Positions 45,759-57,092 of a stretch of DNA of 64,000 nucleotides are shown here, one piece after another. Origin of the DNA: Carnegiea gigantea. Lineage: Eukaryota > Streptophyta > Magnoliopsida > Caryophyllales > Cactaceae. A program made the position numbers and the translations under genes. The notes beneath the pieces were generated by a model. It worked only from the letters and a program-made list of their open reading frames with translations, had not been told where the DNA came from and ran no database searches. The stretch covers positions 53,501 through 117,500 of the forward strand of contig JAKOGI010000429.1 in the NCBI GenBank assembly GCA_029747015.1, given 5' to 3'. Positions within the stretch are counted from its first letter, which is position 1. Every line of letters begins with the position of its first letter.

Positions 45759-48384
45759 GATGAAAGACAAAATCTAACTTGAAAAATTAAAATGCTTATA
45801 GTGATCTTACCATTTGAACTTACCAATTCATCTTTCTCCCCATTTTTCTGTTTCATCAAAAAGGTATTAGAAGGAGAAGGTAAAAGAAAAAATAAAAATT
45901 AATGCTAGTATGGAAGAACATGGAGAGACATACCTTGATCCTTGTATAATACTTCTCCCCTTTGTCATCAATATAAAAAGGGTTGTAGTATGTCACTATA
46001 GATTAATAGCACAGCTTCCCATTAATATAACACTCATAAATGTCAAAATGGAGTTATATGTCAATAATTCTTTGGAGACATTAATATATTAGAATGTCAA
46101 TATTCAAAGCTCTTTACATCTCCCCCTTCCAAAAATGATTGAACCATGTGATACTTTATCGCATGTAATCAAACTATTTTCTACTCAACATACAAATCAA
46201 GGATAGATGCAAGGGATAAGTACCGTTGACAATTATATCCCCCACTTAATTCATGTCAATATCATTATAACGCAATTTATATACCATTGGCATATTTTCC
46301 CTCTTGAAAAAATAATTTAAGCATATAATATCAATCTTGGGGGCATGGGATAACATGAATGTAGAGGATATGAAAAGATATATACAATTCAAATTATTTA
46401 TCTCCCCCTTCATACATTAGTTTTAAGACAAATGCATGGGGTTATGAGACATAGAAAAGTGCAACAATCCAGGATAAATTACATTTTTCCTTCCTAAAAA
46501 TAGTTATTCAGGAAGACAAAAAGAGCATATGAATTCTCATAGACAAAGAATCATATTAATTTGTCCAAGCATGCATAATATAGTCAAGGTCTAGTGTATG
46601 AAAAAATACACTGTACGTATACAAACATTAGAGCTTCATTTTTTTGTTTTTTGAAAATGGATCATATCATATAACCGAACTTCAAGCCAAAATTTTTAAA
46701 AAAAATGATGTTCATAACGTATCACATGCAATCATATTCACAAACATATCAATCATATCATTGACAAACATAGAAAATTATTGGGCAAAATATGTGGCTA
46801 TATCTTTAAGACCATGTTCAAAGAGTAATCACTTTTGAATTATTGTGATTATATATTTTTCCCCTTAATATGCACTCAAATATTTAAATCCCATATGTTA
46901 AATTGGTAAAATATCTAAATCTAAGACTAATTCCATGTAATACATGAATGTAATATTAATATAGAAACCTTACCAAGAAAACTTTGGAGAAGTTCATCTT
47001 ATATAGTAGATAATTAGGATACTTAATCATATTTTGCTACTAATGGGTAAATAGAGTAACATAGCATTCTTTGATTTTAATGTCCTTGACGGGATTCTTA
47101 AATTGCAAAGGTTGTTACTTCTATGTGCACTACCTTTTTGTAAAAAAAATTATTAATCTTCTAAATTCTCAATTTCACATCACATAAAAACATATAAGGA
47201 TTATCACGTAGGTTTGTAAACTAGACTTAATTTAGTATATTCCATTTTTAGAGTGATTAGTCAAATATAATTTATAAAAGTGAAGTACAACAAATAAAGA
47301 TACAATATAATCCATGCCAAGATGAAATCTCATAACATATCAATGTCAAAACATTAAAATTCCATCACAAGATATGTTGTAGCTCTCGTATATACATGAA
47401 GATTTGAAATTAATCACATAGGCAGACAATAAAATAAAAATTGGGAAATACATAGCCATGTATAAAGATAGTATGACAAGATCAAATATCAATATGTACT
47501 CCATATCAAGTCAAGTCTCTATTTACATAATTAGGATGCAATTCTCTAGACATGGAATCTAATCCAATGAGATAGGCATGTATACATCAACAATCAAATT
47601 TTAAATGCTAGTTTAATGCAGTAAATATGCCATGTGACGCAAAAGTTGAATGATAGGTTGCAAACATGATTTTAAGTTTAAAGTTTGAAAGATATAATCA
47701 TATTAAACATCTATGTATATGATCAATCTTTATGAAAAGACATATAATTTTTTCTTCTGTTAAATAATCAAACTAACATGCAATTGATAAGAATGCATAA
47801 TTTATCTCCCCCTCAACATGAGACATGTAAAAAAATATTGAAGGGGAAAAATTAAATGAAAAAAAAAGATTTACCTTATTTTTACCTTAGGCAGCCCAAC
47901 ACTCACCATTTTCTATTTCACCTTTTGACAAATATCATATTTTATTCATCCTTTGAAATTTCTTATAAATTCAAATTCTAATAAGCATGTCTTAATTTGT
48001 CCAGGAAGGCATCCAAGTAATTTTTTGAAAATTTCTCCATTCTTTATAGAGTTCTGTAAAACGAAATATCTAGGATAAGATTTTGCTACCCATGTCTTTT
48101 GGGGTCCACAATGGCTAAAAGTAAGAGAGAATACAGAGGCTAAAAATCGCTTCGGCTTTTTCTTGATATATTTTCTTAATTTACTACTATAACTACAAAA
48201 TTTTAACACTTATTTATCAATTTTAGCTTTCGAATCAGTAGATTCAAGGTCGGATTGGGAAAAATAATTAATCAAAGAATTTACCTCATTTTTCTCATTT
48301 TGAAGAGCTAGTAATTCTTGAAAATCACACTCGTGTCCATGTCAATCTTGCTTCTGATCTATTCATTCTCCATAGGAGTATTCA
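45759..48384 (-). other. Cop-2 interior, no pol genes
   Basis: Strongly AT-rich and without long ORFs. At least six purine tracts of the GGGGGAGA type occur on the minus strand (plus CTCCCCCT or similar at about 45955, 46120, 46240, 46402, 46860 and 47804). Copia pol landmarks such as YVDD or DTGA were not found on either strand. Confidence 0.6.
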
Positions 48385-48852
48385 TCATCTGTTAACATCT
48401 TGAATTTCTTTATTGATATTGGTCATTTCACCATGTTCTCCATATGAATCATTACCATCACCAACGTTATAAACTTCAGACTCATTGATCTCAGTTGTCT
48501 CCTCCTGTTTAACCAAATCAAGATCTAAAATTTTTTTATTAGTACTATATAATTTAGAAAGAGCATCCCAAATCTTCTTGGCACTTTTACAATGAAAAAA
48601 TGATTCACAAATCTCAATAAAAACGCCACAGTATAGCATATTAATGGCTTTAGAACTTTTGGACATCATCTTATAATCATCATTGGTAAACTGATCTTTT
48701 GATTTTTCAATGATAATGCGACCTTTCTTGATAATCTCCCAAAGATCTAGACCTTTGTGCTTAATATAGAGTTCTATGATTTCCTGCCACCAAAAATAAT
48801 TAGCACCCATAAAAAAACATGGACAATCAAAATCAAGATTATAACTAGCCAT
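48385..48852 (-). CDS. Cop-2 gag N-terminal ORF (UBN2-type)
   Basis: 155 residues starting MASYNLDFDCPCFFMGANYF, 45 bases after the primer site, so the start is plausible. It has the Copia gag order: F-x-G-x-N-Y-x-x-W at the start, GLDLWEIIKKGRIII, then KAINMLYCGV and CKSAKKIWDALSKLY. The middle and C-terminal parts, including the zinc knuckle, are missing: the normal gag of this type is about 250-350 residues. It ends with an acidic N/E-rich stretch. It could give a truncated protein but no particle-forming role can be claimed. Confidence 0.7.
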   Translation of the reverse strand: MASYNLDFDCPCFFMGANYFWWQEIIELYIKHKGLDLWEIIKKGRIIIEKSKDQFTNDDYKMMSKSSKAINMLYCGVFIEICESFFHCKSAKKIWDALSKLYSTNKKILDLDLVKQEETTEINESEVYNVGDGNDSYGEHGEMTNINKEIQDVNR

Positions 48853-48897
48853 GGAATCAAAGCTATTAGACGGTTAAGTTTTAAGATAATAGCACCC

Positions 48898-48909
48898 GCT
48901 CTGATACCA
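48898..48909 (-). other. Cop-2 primer binding site
   Basis: Plus GCTCTGATACCA, complement TGGTATCAGAGC: a perfect initiator tRNA-Met complement, two bases from the 5' LTR end. Confidence 0.92.
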
Positions 48910-48911
48910 AT

Positions 48912-49927
48912 TGAAGATTCAGATTGCCCTAGAGGAGGTGAATAGGGTGATCACAGAAATGCTAAAAATAAAACTAAAAGTGAGAACAGAAATTAAAATG
49001 AGACAATACTTAAGGATATTTTAACGAGGTTGGGCCTCAATCAGGCTTTGGTCCCCGTCTAGAGTTATCCAACTTTAGGATTCAACTCCCTACTTCTTTT
49101 ATTAAGATAAACTCTTACAATCTCTGAGACTATTTCACTCTAGAGTTCCCAAGTACTTAAATCAACCTCTTGATTTAAGTATGAGGGAGTTGTGACCTCA
49201 CACCAACTCCTAAGTTCACTCCTTAATAAAGAATTCCTCAATACACTCACAACTTTTGATCACAATGTAATGTTTAGAGTAAATTCACAAATGTGTAGGT
49301 CAATATTCTTACAACTTGCTTGGATGCTTGCTCCCCTTTCATTTGACCTCTATTTATAAGCTCAAATGGACCTGCACTAAGAAAGGAAATTCTGCCCAGT
49401 GTATGCTGAAACTGTATTTCAGGCCCTTGATTTCTAGTCAGCAGTTTCTGTTTTGATTCTCTTGCCTTCCTTCCTATGATTTTGGTTGATATGATGATGC
49501 ATAATATCTTCATAGAATATTGCAGGAATTTTTTCTAGTGTCAAGAGATAATGTTGCCTAAATTGACTCAAATTATATCATATCATTTTATCAAGGCAAG
49601 TATCATGGGTTAGAATTACTTGAGAATAAAATCATAACAAATCAATTAATTTGATTCCTCAGAATTTGGAATTCAATTTTGAATCAGCTAAATAATTTCC
49701 TTGATTAACTTCCCAATTAATCAATCAAATAAATTGCCACATATCTTCTCCATAAACATCCACGCATTTTTCTTGGTATAAATGGGCTGCTTTATTATGC
49801 TTATTTCAAATTTACCAACCATTTAAACGTCATTACTTGAATTCATTTGGTTCATAATTAATTCAATCCTTTTTGTCTTTCATCAAAATATCATCCAACT
49901 TATTCTAAATTTAGAAGTAACTCAACA
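48912..49927 (-). repeat. Cop-2 5' LTR
   Basis: 1016 bp, minus start TGTTGAGTTA, minus end ATCTTCA. Clearly alignable over its whole length with 44729-45744, with scattered substitutions. Confidence 0.9.
49351..49358 (-). promoter_or_regulatory. TATA box in Cop-2 5' LTR
   Basis: Minus TATAAATA followed by GAGGTC. In the 5' LTR this is the copy that would drive transcription. Confidence 0.6.
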
Positions 49928-49932
49928 GGATA
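49928..49932. other. Cop-2 target site duplication, right copy
   Basis: GGATA, equal to 44724-44728. Confidence 0.9.
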
Positions 49933-50743
49933 TATGCGGGGGACCTATCAACACCCAACATTACCCAAAACGAGAAATTATTAAGAAATAGAATTGCCGT
50001 CTACGCCTGCAACATATACGAAGAAATTATGCTTATCTATGTCTGCAACATTTACAACAAATTATTGAGAAATAGAGCTTGCTTATACACTGCTCAATTT
50101 ATCAAACCTCAGAATTGTGATCCACTTGTTGAAAGTTCCCCAAATTGATTAAAATTGATGAAATTAAAAGCAAGAGAAGAAAATTTCTTGTAACTGCTAC
50201 AATATGAAGATTAGGCCAGTAGTTATGAATGTGAGATTGAATTGTATTGCATTTTTCACTACTTCATCTCTGTCTTCTCCCACTTTAATCATATATGCAA
50301 CATGCAATCAATTGAAAATGCTTCTGAGACACCATTAAATATGGGATTTGCTTCTAAAAACATGAGATTGAAGATGGGGTTGCCCCTAACTAAATTGCAA
50401 ATATTGATATGAGGTACATAAATTGGATTGTAAATTCCAGATTTTCAATTGTTGCTGTGAAAATTAAGCTTGATAAGGTCATTGAGGTAGGAGAGAGAAA
50501 CATGGGTCAAGATAGAAGAAAAGTGAGTTGATGGAATTGATGTTTGGTAAAGGTGGAAAAGTAATGTTTGAGTTTCTATTTAATATGTTCTTTTGTCTAT
50601 TATTCCTTTCCTTACGTGACTGTGCAAAAGTATATATAGTTAGTAGAGGGTGGAAAGACATGATTAAAATAAATAAAAGTGACAAAAACCTAAGCTAGCC
50701 CCTAAAGTGAAAGAAAAGGGAGGTGCAGAGGAACTCTACCATT
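49933..50743. other. unassigned DNA
   Basis: No gene recognised. It has a weak internal repeat near 49975-50100 built on AAATTATT(A/G)AGAAATAGA and TCT(A/G)CAACAT. The minus ORF at 50479-50685 has no family features. Confidence 0.45.
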
Positions 50744-50861
50744 TGTCACGGATAAAAGTCCCACATCAGATAAGTGATGGGAGGGTATTGGGCTTATAAG
50801 TGATGGCACTGTACACCCTATCAGACCGGCTTTTTGGGGAGAAAGTAAAGGTCTAGTGACA
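50744..50861 (+). repeat. TRIM-1 left LTR
   Basis: 118 bp, includes CTTATAAGT, a possible TATA-like segment. Same length as the right copy. Confidence 0.85.
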
Positions 50862-50996
50862 AGTGGTATCATAGCCAACCTAAACCTGACATAGCCAACC
50901 TAGACCTGACTCATATGTCTCGCCAAGCGCTCCGACTGATAGGATAGGCAGGGGGCCATCTGTGATGAGGGCATCACAGGATTGGGTGAGGGAGAA

Positions 50997-51114
50997 TGTC
51001 ATGGATAAAACTCCCACATCAGAACAGTGATCGAAAGGTCTTGGGCTTATAAGTAGTGACGCTGCACACCCCATCAGACTTGCCTTTTAGGGAGAGAGTA
51101 ATGATCCCGTGACA
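50997..51114 (+). repeat. TRIM-1 right LTR
   Basis: 118 bp, about 85-90% like the left one by eye. The flanks (CCATT left, TATTG right) share only part of a target site. Confidence 0.85.
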
Positions 51115-51191
51115 TATTGTAGTTCAACACCCTATCTTAGAATATCAGACCTTTCCTTTTGAGATGCTATAGATTGGTCATTAATTAATTA

Positions 51192-51607
51192 AGGTTCTGT
51201 TCGGTAAAATTAGCTGTTTAGGTAGCGGATAGCGGTTCAGATAGAGGATAGCATTTCTAATTTAGCGGTTAGCGGATAGCTATTTAGATGAGCAGTTGAA
51301 ACTAAAGTGTTCGGTAAATTTAGTTGTTTTACTAACTGATTAATGTAAATTGACATAAAAGGATATAAATAATTTCCAAAGATAAAATTTTTAAAGGATA
51401 TTTTTTGGCTAAAAGATATAAAATGCTACTTTTAAATTTCAAACGTTAATACTATTAGCTTTTCAAAAGTGTTACTTAAAACACTAAGCGCTACTTAGAA
51501 TGTTAGTCAAAATAATAGTTTACCGGACACTAAAAATTAACTAATTAGTGTATGGATTTAGTCAAAATACTAAACGCTATCCAAAACGCTATTGGCGAAT
51601 ACGACCT
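51192..51607. mobile_element. MITE-like element, 416 bp
   Basis: Inverted ends AGGTTCTGTTCGGTA and, from the right, AGGTCGTATTCGCCA. The inside is rich in TAGCGG(T/A)TAGCGGATAGC-type repeats on the left and AAACGCTAT-type complements on the right, so it can fold back. No ORF. Superfamily not determined. Confidence 0.6.
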
Positions 51608-52214
51608 AAAAAATAAACAAATAAATTAGTCATTAGGTATATTATATACTACAAATAAGCAAGTTAAGGCATGCCAGTTTTTCAATTGCCATGTCACTTT
51701 TCCAATCATGCCATGTCATTTAATGGTATAAGAAAAAAGGTCAGTGTAGTGGGATTAAAGGGTGTTTAGTTTACTTCAATAATTCAGAGGTAAAGTTCGA
51801 GGGTAAATTATTTTTAGAACTCTGAATATCAAAGACATATGTAAGACGTGAATAATAATTATCAACTCTTGTTGTATTTACCAGTTTAATCAATCAATGA
51901 AACCAATTATCTCTCAAAAAATGTTAGGTAACAGAGAGAAAAAAATAATAAAATGAAGCGTGCATTGTACCAGGGATTTTTTTTAATTGAAAGGTTAACT
52001 GCTTATATTAAGCCAATTATCAGTTGTTGCGTTCGTTATAATTGCAGCCTTCATCATAATGAGCTGGGCGCACACTTTTCAATTCATTCTTTCATAAATG
52101 CACCTCAAGCATCCCTAAGAGAGAGAGAGATCACTACTTGAAGATTAATTCAATAAAAACGAAAAAAGGAGAAAATGGGTTGAGAAAAGTGATATCAATA
52201 TTAGCTCAGAATGA
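51608..52214. other. unassigned AT-rich DNA
   Basis: No repeat or gene recognised. The ORF at 51953-52141 has no features. Confidence 0.45.
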
Positions 52215-53425
52215 GTAAAAAAGTGCATGAACTTGTACAATGCGGAGTGACGAAGTTAACAAGCCAATGAACTTTAAAATTTTGTCAATAATACCATTGT
52301 AGTTTTTGTTTTGTCAATAATGCCACTACAAAATGAAAGTTGCTCACAAATACCATCAAGGTCCCAAACAACCGGCTATAGCAGGTGAAAAGATTTTTTT
52401 TAAAAATCTTTTTACAAAGAATAGGTAAAAAGTAGTGGGAGAAACAAGGAAAAAATAATGAAAAGAAAATCAAATCTCCTCTACACTTTATGACTCTTCC
52501 CCTTCCCTCCAGTGCAACATACAGTTGAAAAAGGCCTAAACTCATCAGCCATGAATATATTTGGAAGAAAACCTAAACACTATCGTAGCAAACTCCTCTA
52601 TAATTGCAAGAAGAGGACGAAATTTGCATCAACGTGTTCGGAAGGTTGTGTGTATGTAATAATAGAACAAAACCTTAAAACCTTAAAAATTGAAAATTAG
52701 GGAAGTTTATGGTGTAATTACAGGTTGAGTATATGTAATAATTGAAAAAAGAGGAGCCCTTGGGGAAATTGTATTGTTTTATTGATTGATCACTCTTTTT
52801 TATTGATTAGTGAAGTGCAATCACAGATATGAGCCATGAAATATAATTTGAAAATGATAAGAATCAAACTTGAAAATATATGATTGTTCTAGAATGTTTT
52901 TGTGTGATTAAGAATTAGCTTAAAGTAATTCACAGCAAAGATGTACCTTTTTGTTCAAAAGCAAAGATGTTTTAGAAACTCATAGCAATGGAACTACATT
53001 AAATAGCAAAAGTCCTGGAAATTACAGTCACAATGTACCTTTTTGTTCAACAAAGATTTCTGATCAAAAGCCAAATGCAGCAGAAGTCTTGGAAATTATA
53101 GTCAGTCAAGTTTGGGAAAATGTTTCTTGGCTTCCCATAGATGCAAGAAAAAGGGGAAATATATGGGGCTGTTGTTCTTTCCCCCAATTTTCTTTAAATT
53201 TCACCCTTTTACAGGTGAAAGGAAAACCAAAAATTATAAAACTGATTTTGCCTGCAAAAGCCGGTAATGTCAGGGCCCATACGACATTTCTAAGCAAACG
53301 TTATTTTATAATGACATTATTGACCAAAAAACAATTACAATGGCACTATTGATCAAAGTGTAAAGTCCAGTGGTATGTCAATCTAAAAACTCTACAATGT
53401 GTTTTTGATAAAGTTCAAAGTGAAA
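52215..53425. mobile_element. DNA element with long inverted repeats (Mutator-like?)
   Basis: The left arm (about 52215-52390) matches the complement of the right arm (about 53250-53425): TTTGTCAATAATACCATTGTA with GATCAATAGTGCCATTGTA, then GTCAATAATG(C/T)CA, and CCGGCTATAGCAGG with CCGGCTTTTGCAGG. Inverted repeats of more than 150 bases suggest a Mutator-like non-autonomous element, but no transposase or 9-bp duplication was seen. Ends are estimated. Confidence 0.55.
52941..53104. repeat. direct repeats inside the long-TIR element
   Basis: ATGTACCTTTTTGTTCAA occurs at 52941 and 53033. AGTC(C/T)TGGAAATTA(C/T)AGTCA occurs at 53011 and 53085. Spacings 92 and 74 differ, so a tandem duplication was followed by an indel. 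Confidence 0.75.
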
Positions 53426-53492
53426 TATGATATAATTACCTTTTCTTGATCTCAGTTGTATTGTATCTACATTCAATAATATCCTCTCCTTC

Positions 53493-53500
53493 CAAATGGT
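53493..53500. other. hAT-1 target site duplication, left
   Basis: CAAATGGT, matching CAAATGGC at 57085-57092 in 7 of 8 bases. Confidence 0.85.
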
Positions 53501-53829
53501 TAGGGACGGAACTAGAAAATTTTTGCAGGGGCCAAGCCAACATTGGACTTTATATTAATTATATTAAACGCAAAGCAAACGTATTAATATATGTCAAAAA
53601 TTCAATTCAATTAATTCATGCAATAAATTTCAAATACAGAAGCATGCAATACCGATGATGTAAAACTTATCCATTGGATTATTGTCACTTACAAAATGTA
53701 GATGGAAAATAGAAACAAATCTGCAACCGAGGAAGAATATCTATGTCAATAAAAAGGAAATACAAATTAAAAAATTCAAATCAAAATATAAGCCAAATTT
53801 TTAGATGTTAAGAAAAAATATAGCTTGCC

Positions 53830-56246
53830 ATTTAAATCATGCTTTTCTCCCTTTCATATTGTCAAAATGCCCAATTATTGCATAGATCTTGAATGCCTTC
53901 GCAATTTTCTTCCTGATGTAGACAATCATATAATCTCTTGGAAAGTCATCTTCCAATTTTGCTATAAAGACTCATTTTTATTATTTTCATGGCTGAAAAG
54001 GCTCTGTTTGTGGTTGCAGTTAAAACCGGAAGTCATAATCACACAAAGTAGTCGATCGACTAGAGAATACCTTTATGACTTTCCAGTACTTGCCAATCCT
54101 CTGCATAAGTTGAGAATAGTTTTCAAATATTCTGCAACTTTGGATCTTTTGGAACATCAAGCCCATAATGTTGTAATTGATGTTTCAAAAGGATCTTTTC
54201 TTGCTTTGAAAAATCTTCTGGGTAATATTTCTCAACACGATCACATATGTCAACAACTTTGAATGACTTCTAGCCATATTTAAACTTAAAGATCCACATA
54301 AAATCAACAACTCTGTTGTTTGCTCACTAAATCTATTGTCAATCAATAGTAGTGATGAACATTTCAATTCAAAAGTGATGCTCCATTGTAGTAGTGTACT
54401 GTTGCTTCCCCTATTTATGAAGTGATCGCAGCACATCAAAGTAAATTGCATCCATCTCCATAATCAAAATGTCACGGTGTTCACAAAATAACTTCACACT
54501 TTCTAATAAAGTTTGCCATCCTTCACTTCTCAACTTTTGAATCAACTACTTTATGCTCATCACTAAATGCATGGCATTTACAATGTCTTGGAACCTTTGT
54601 TGCAAAGCTTGGCAAGGTGCATCAATTATTTCCGTAATCTCCTTAATCATATGCAAGGTAGAGACAAATTCAAATGGCATAAGCAGTTTTAAAGCATGTG
54701 TAGCATCCCCTCATTGAGAAAAAGAAGGCCCCTCCTTACCTATATTAGCAAGAATTGAACAACTGGGACCATAGAGTCTCATCAAACTGCGTACTAATTT
54801 AAAATGTGAACTCTAGCTAGTATCTTCAGGATGTTGCTATGTGCCAATTTGAGTAGCTCCTATTCTAGTATTTAGCTCACATTTTCAATTAAATGTTCTA
54901 ATTCAATAATCTAGTTCACTTCTAATTACCATGACGTTTAGAAGAACTAGTAACAATATTCATTACAATAACTAAGTTTTGAAAGAAAGCATGCAACTTT
55001 AGTACTTCTCTTGCTGCAACAACTAGAGCTAACTCTAATTGGTGAGCTAGGTGATGTAATAATAGGTAGACTGACAATCCTTAAGAAATAAAGCTTGTAA
55101 CCCATTCCATTCTCCATGCATATTGCTAGCTCCACCGTATCCTTGACCCCGAATGCCTTTAACATTCAAAATATGTTGGGATATAACGTAGCAAATCTCA
55201 TTTTTAAGAGTTAGTGAAGATGAGTCTTTGACATGTACCAGATCCATAAAACGTTTACGTACATCTACCTTTATCGAAAAATCTAAGGACAATAGTCATT
55301 TGTTCTCTTTTAGCTATGTCTCTAGATGCAGCCACAATTAAACAAAATTTGCATTTCTTATATCTTCGTGTATTGTCCTTTGCACATTCCTTGCAAAGAC
55401 ATGCAAAACCTCTTGCTGAATGTTTGGTGATTTACAATTTGCATTGTTTGGAGCATTTTTCAATACTGCGTCTACTTGCTCATTATATGAGGCCAAGAGT
55501 CTTATCATTTCTAGAAAGTTACCTTGATTGTTTGAATTCGGATTTTCATTATGCCCTCTAAATGCATATGCCTGAAATGTTATCCAACGTACAACATTTA
55601 TTGATGATTTCAATTGCAAACAATTATTTAAAATCTCCTCAGCGGTTTTTCCTTAATCACCTTTTCAGTATGGCATGATTGATTTGGCAAATTATCACAA
55701 CACTTAACAGCAAAATTATTTGCTAAATTTGAGTCATTTCCCATTTGTTTCAATAAAGCACAATATTTTTCATTCTTAACTTTTCCTAAAATTGAAATCC
55801 ATTGATGTTGCATATGTCTGATCCCTATTTTCCAATTGCCTTCTTGGAAAATAAAAAGCATGGAAAACAATAAACAATATCATTTATAGGTGAATACTTT
55901 AGCCAGGGGAAACTTTTTAACCAATGATAATGAAATTGTCGGGAGTGATTTTCTGGACCAGAAGATGAGTAAAGATCTTGATAAGGCTGATAAGGGCCAA
56001 AGTTTATGTAGGCCTTCGAACTTCATCATATTCAGTTACAGGATAGCTATCAATTAACATATGCAATCTCGGATCACGAGCTAAAAAATTTGCATCAAAA
56101 CCCCCAACTTTAGTTCTCAAACTCTTCGGAGGACGTTGCTCCACTTCTAGATTGGATGGTCCAGGATTTGTGTCAACAATTGGCTCATTAACTTCCATAT
56201 TATTCTCTGGAATGTTATTGCTCACCGTTCTCATAGAATTAGTCAC
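53830..56246 (-). pseudogene. hAT-1 transposase (TTF/ZMYM1-like), broken
   Basis: Order on the minus strand: an N-terminal disordered part (ORF 56004-56246, ending DEVRRP), then a TTF-type zinc-finger region with FHYHWLKSFPWLKYS and YCFPCFLFSKK (about 55840-55930). Next come SSINVVRWITFQAYAFRGHN and GNFLEMIRLLASYNEQVD (55338-55619, the DUF4371 region), followed by DLVHVKDSSSLTLKNEIC and GIRGQGYGGASNMHGEWNGL (55047-55292). The RNase-H-like and insertion-domain parts lie in 54480-54870. The C-terminal dimerisation part toward 53830 is too decayed to define. Stops in every section; not functional. Confidence 0.8.
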
Positions 56247-56841
56247 TTATTCTCTTTGACATACTTAGTTCAGTTCAATTTAGATGAGTTTAACAAAATT
56301 AAGTTGCAAAGAGCATGACCTAAATTAATTAATATAAGCTAAACTCTACAAATAATTATTAAATTGATTCAACAACAATAATTATTAAATTGATTCAACA
56401 ACATCATAGCTAATATTGATTCTCAATCAAAATGAATTCTTTTTTTTTGTTGAATTACACTTTATAATTCTCGTAAATCTTTCATAAATTATTATTTGAT
56501 CATATTACCAAACTAGAAAATTAAATTAGTATACAAATTAATAAGGTAATCACTAAGAAATAGATTAAATTAACAAACTTAAAAATTAAATTACTGTATA
56601 AATTAATGGGCTAATTACTAAGAAGTAAATTTAATGAACAAATAATAATGATAATCATCTTCATGCTAATTGCTAAAAAATAAATCAAATAAACAAATAT
56701 AATGATAATCTTGACGTACCTGAGAATTTGAGACCAAAAGACATCTTTTTCTTTCACTATTAAAGCTTTACAAAGTTGATATAAACATCGTGCATGCCAT
56801 GTACTAGTTTCACTAGCCGATTAGACTTTAGGGAGGGAAGA

Positions 56842-56868
56842 AAGAGAGAGAGAGAGAGAGAGAGAGAT
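56842..56868. repeat. (GA)n microsatellite
   Basis: About 13 AG units inside the 5' flank of the hAT-1 transposase region. Confidence 0.95.
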
Positions 56869-57084
56869 CAAAAATAGTACCCTATAATGCAAAGGGTGGA
56901 AGCTATTTTATACTAATCAATAGGCTCGTGCCTGGGTTTGCTGCCTTCAACGGATAGGGCCTGCTGGCTTAACTTATATAAATGGTAGCATATTTCTGTT
57001 CCTTATTTCTCGGGAAAAAGAATAATTAAAGAAAATTTCCAATCATGGGGGGAGCCACAACACTCCTTGGTAATTCCGCCTCTG

Positions 57085-57092
57085 CAAATGGC
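57085..57092. other. hAT-1 target site duplication, right
   Basis: CAAATGGC, partner of 53493-53500. Confidence 0.85.

Larger units (their letters stand above)
44729..49927 (-). mobile_element. Cop-2: Copia-derived gag-only LTR element
   Basis: 5199 bp, minus strand, with two LTRs of exactly 1016 bp and GGATA on both sides. The primer site, a gag N-terminal ORF and the polypurine tract are all in place, but no protease, integrase or RT is seen in the 3.2-kb interior. It is therefore non-autonomous, probably a deletion derivative of a SIRE/Oryco-type Copia element, as its gag and AAGGGGGAGA-like tracts suggest. Confidence 0.9.
50744..51114 (+). mobile_element. TRIM-1: terminal-repeat retrotransposon in miniature
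   Basis: 371 bp. Two 118-bp terminal repeats (50744-50861 and 50997-51114) start TGTCAYGGATAAAA and end GTGACA. The 135-bp interior begins with a tRNA-Met-type primer site TGGTATCATAGCC (50864) and ends with a purine tract GGTGAGGGAGAA next to the second repeat. No coding capacity. This is the plan of plant TRIM elements, which depend on other elements for movement. Confidence 0.85.
53501..57084 (-). mobile_element. hAT-1: hAT-superfamily DNA transposon
   Basis: 3584 bp with imperfect inverted ends TAGGGACGGAACTAG (left) and CAGAGGCGGAATTACC (from the right). Both are followed by a GGGGCCAAGCC or GGCTCCCCCC segment. The 8-bp target duplication fits hAT elements. A broken minus-strand transposase gene occupies most of it. 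The left terminal base and coding stops show decay. Confidence 0.85.

Noticed and set aside
48898..48909. tRNA gene
   Set aside because: The TGGTATCAGAGC and TGGCGCC matches are primer sites next to LTRs; no cloverleaf surrounds them.
44601..50100. Possible host exon rejoined across Cop-2
   Set aside because: Joining 44723 to 49928 extends an open frame only briefly and the product has no recognisable features.
50744..51114. Cassandra-type element with a 5S rRNA gene in the LTR
   Set aside because: No 5S internal promoter blocks were seen in the 118-bp repeats; only the general TRIM layout fits.
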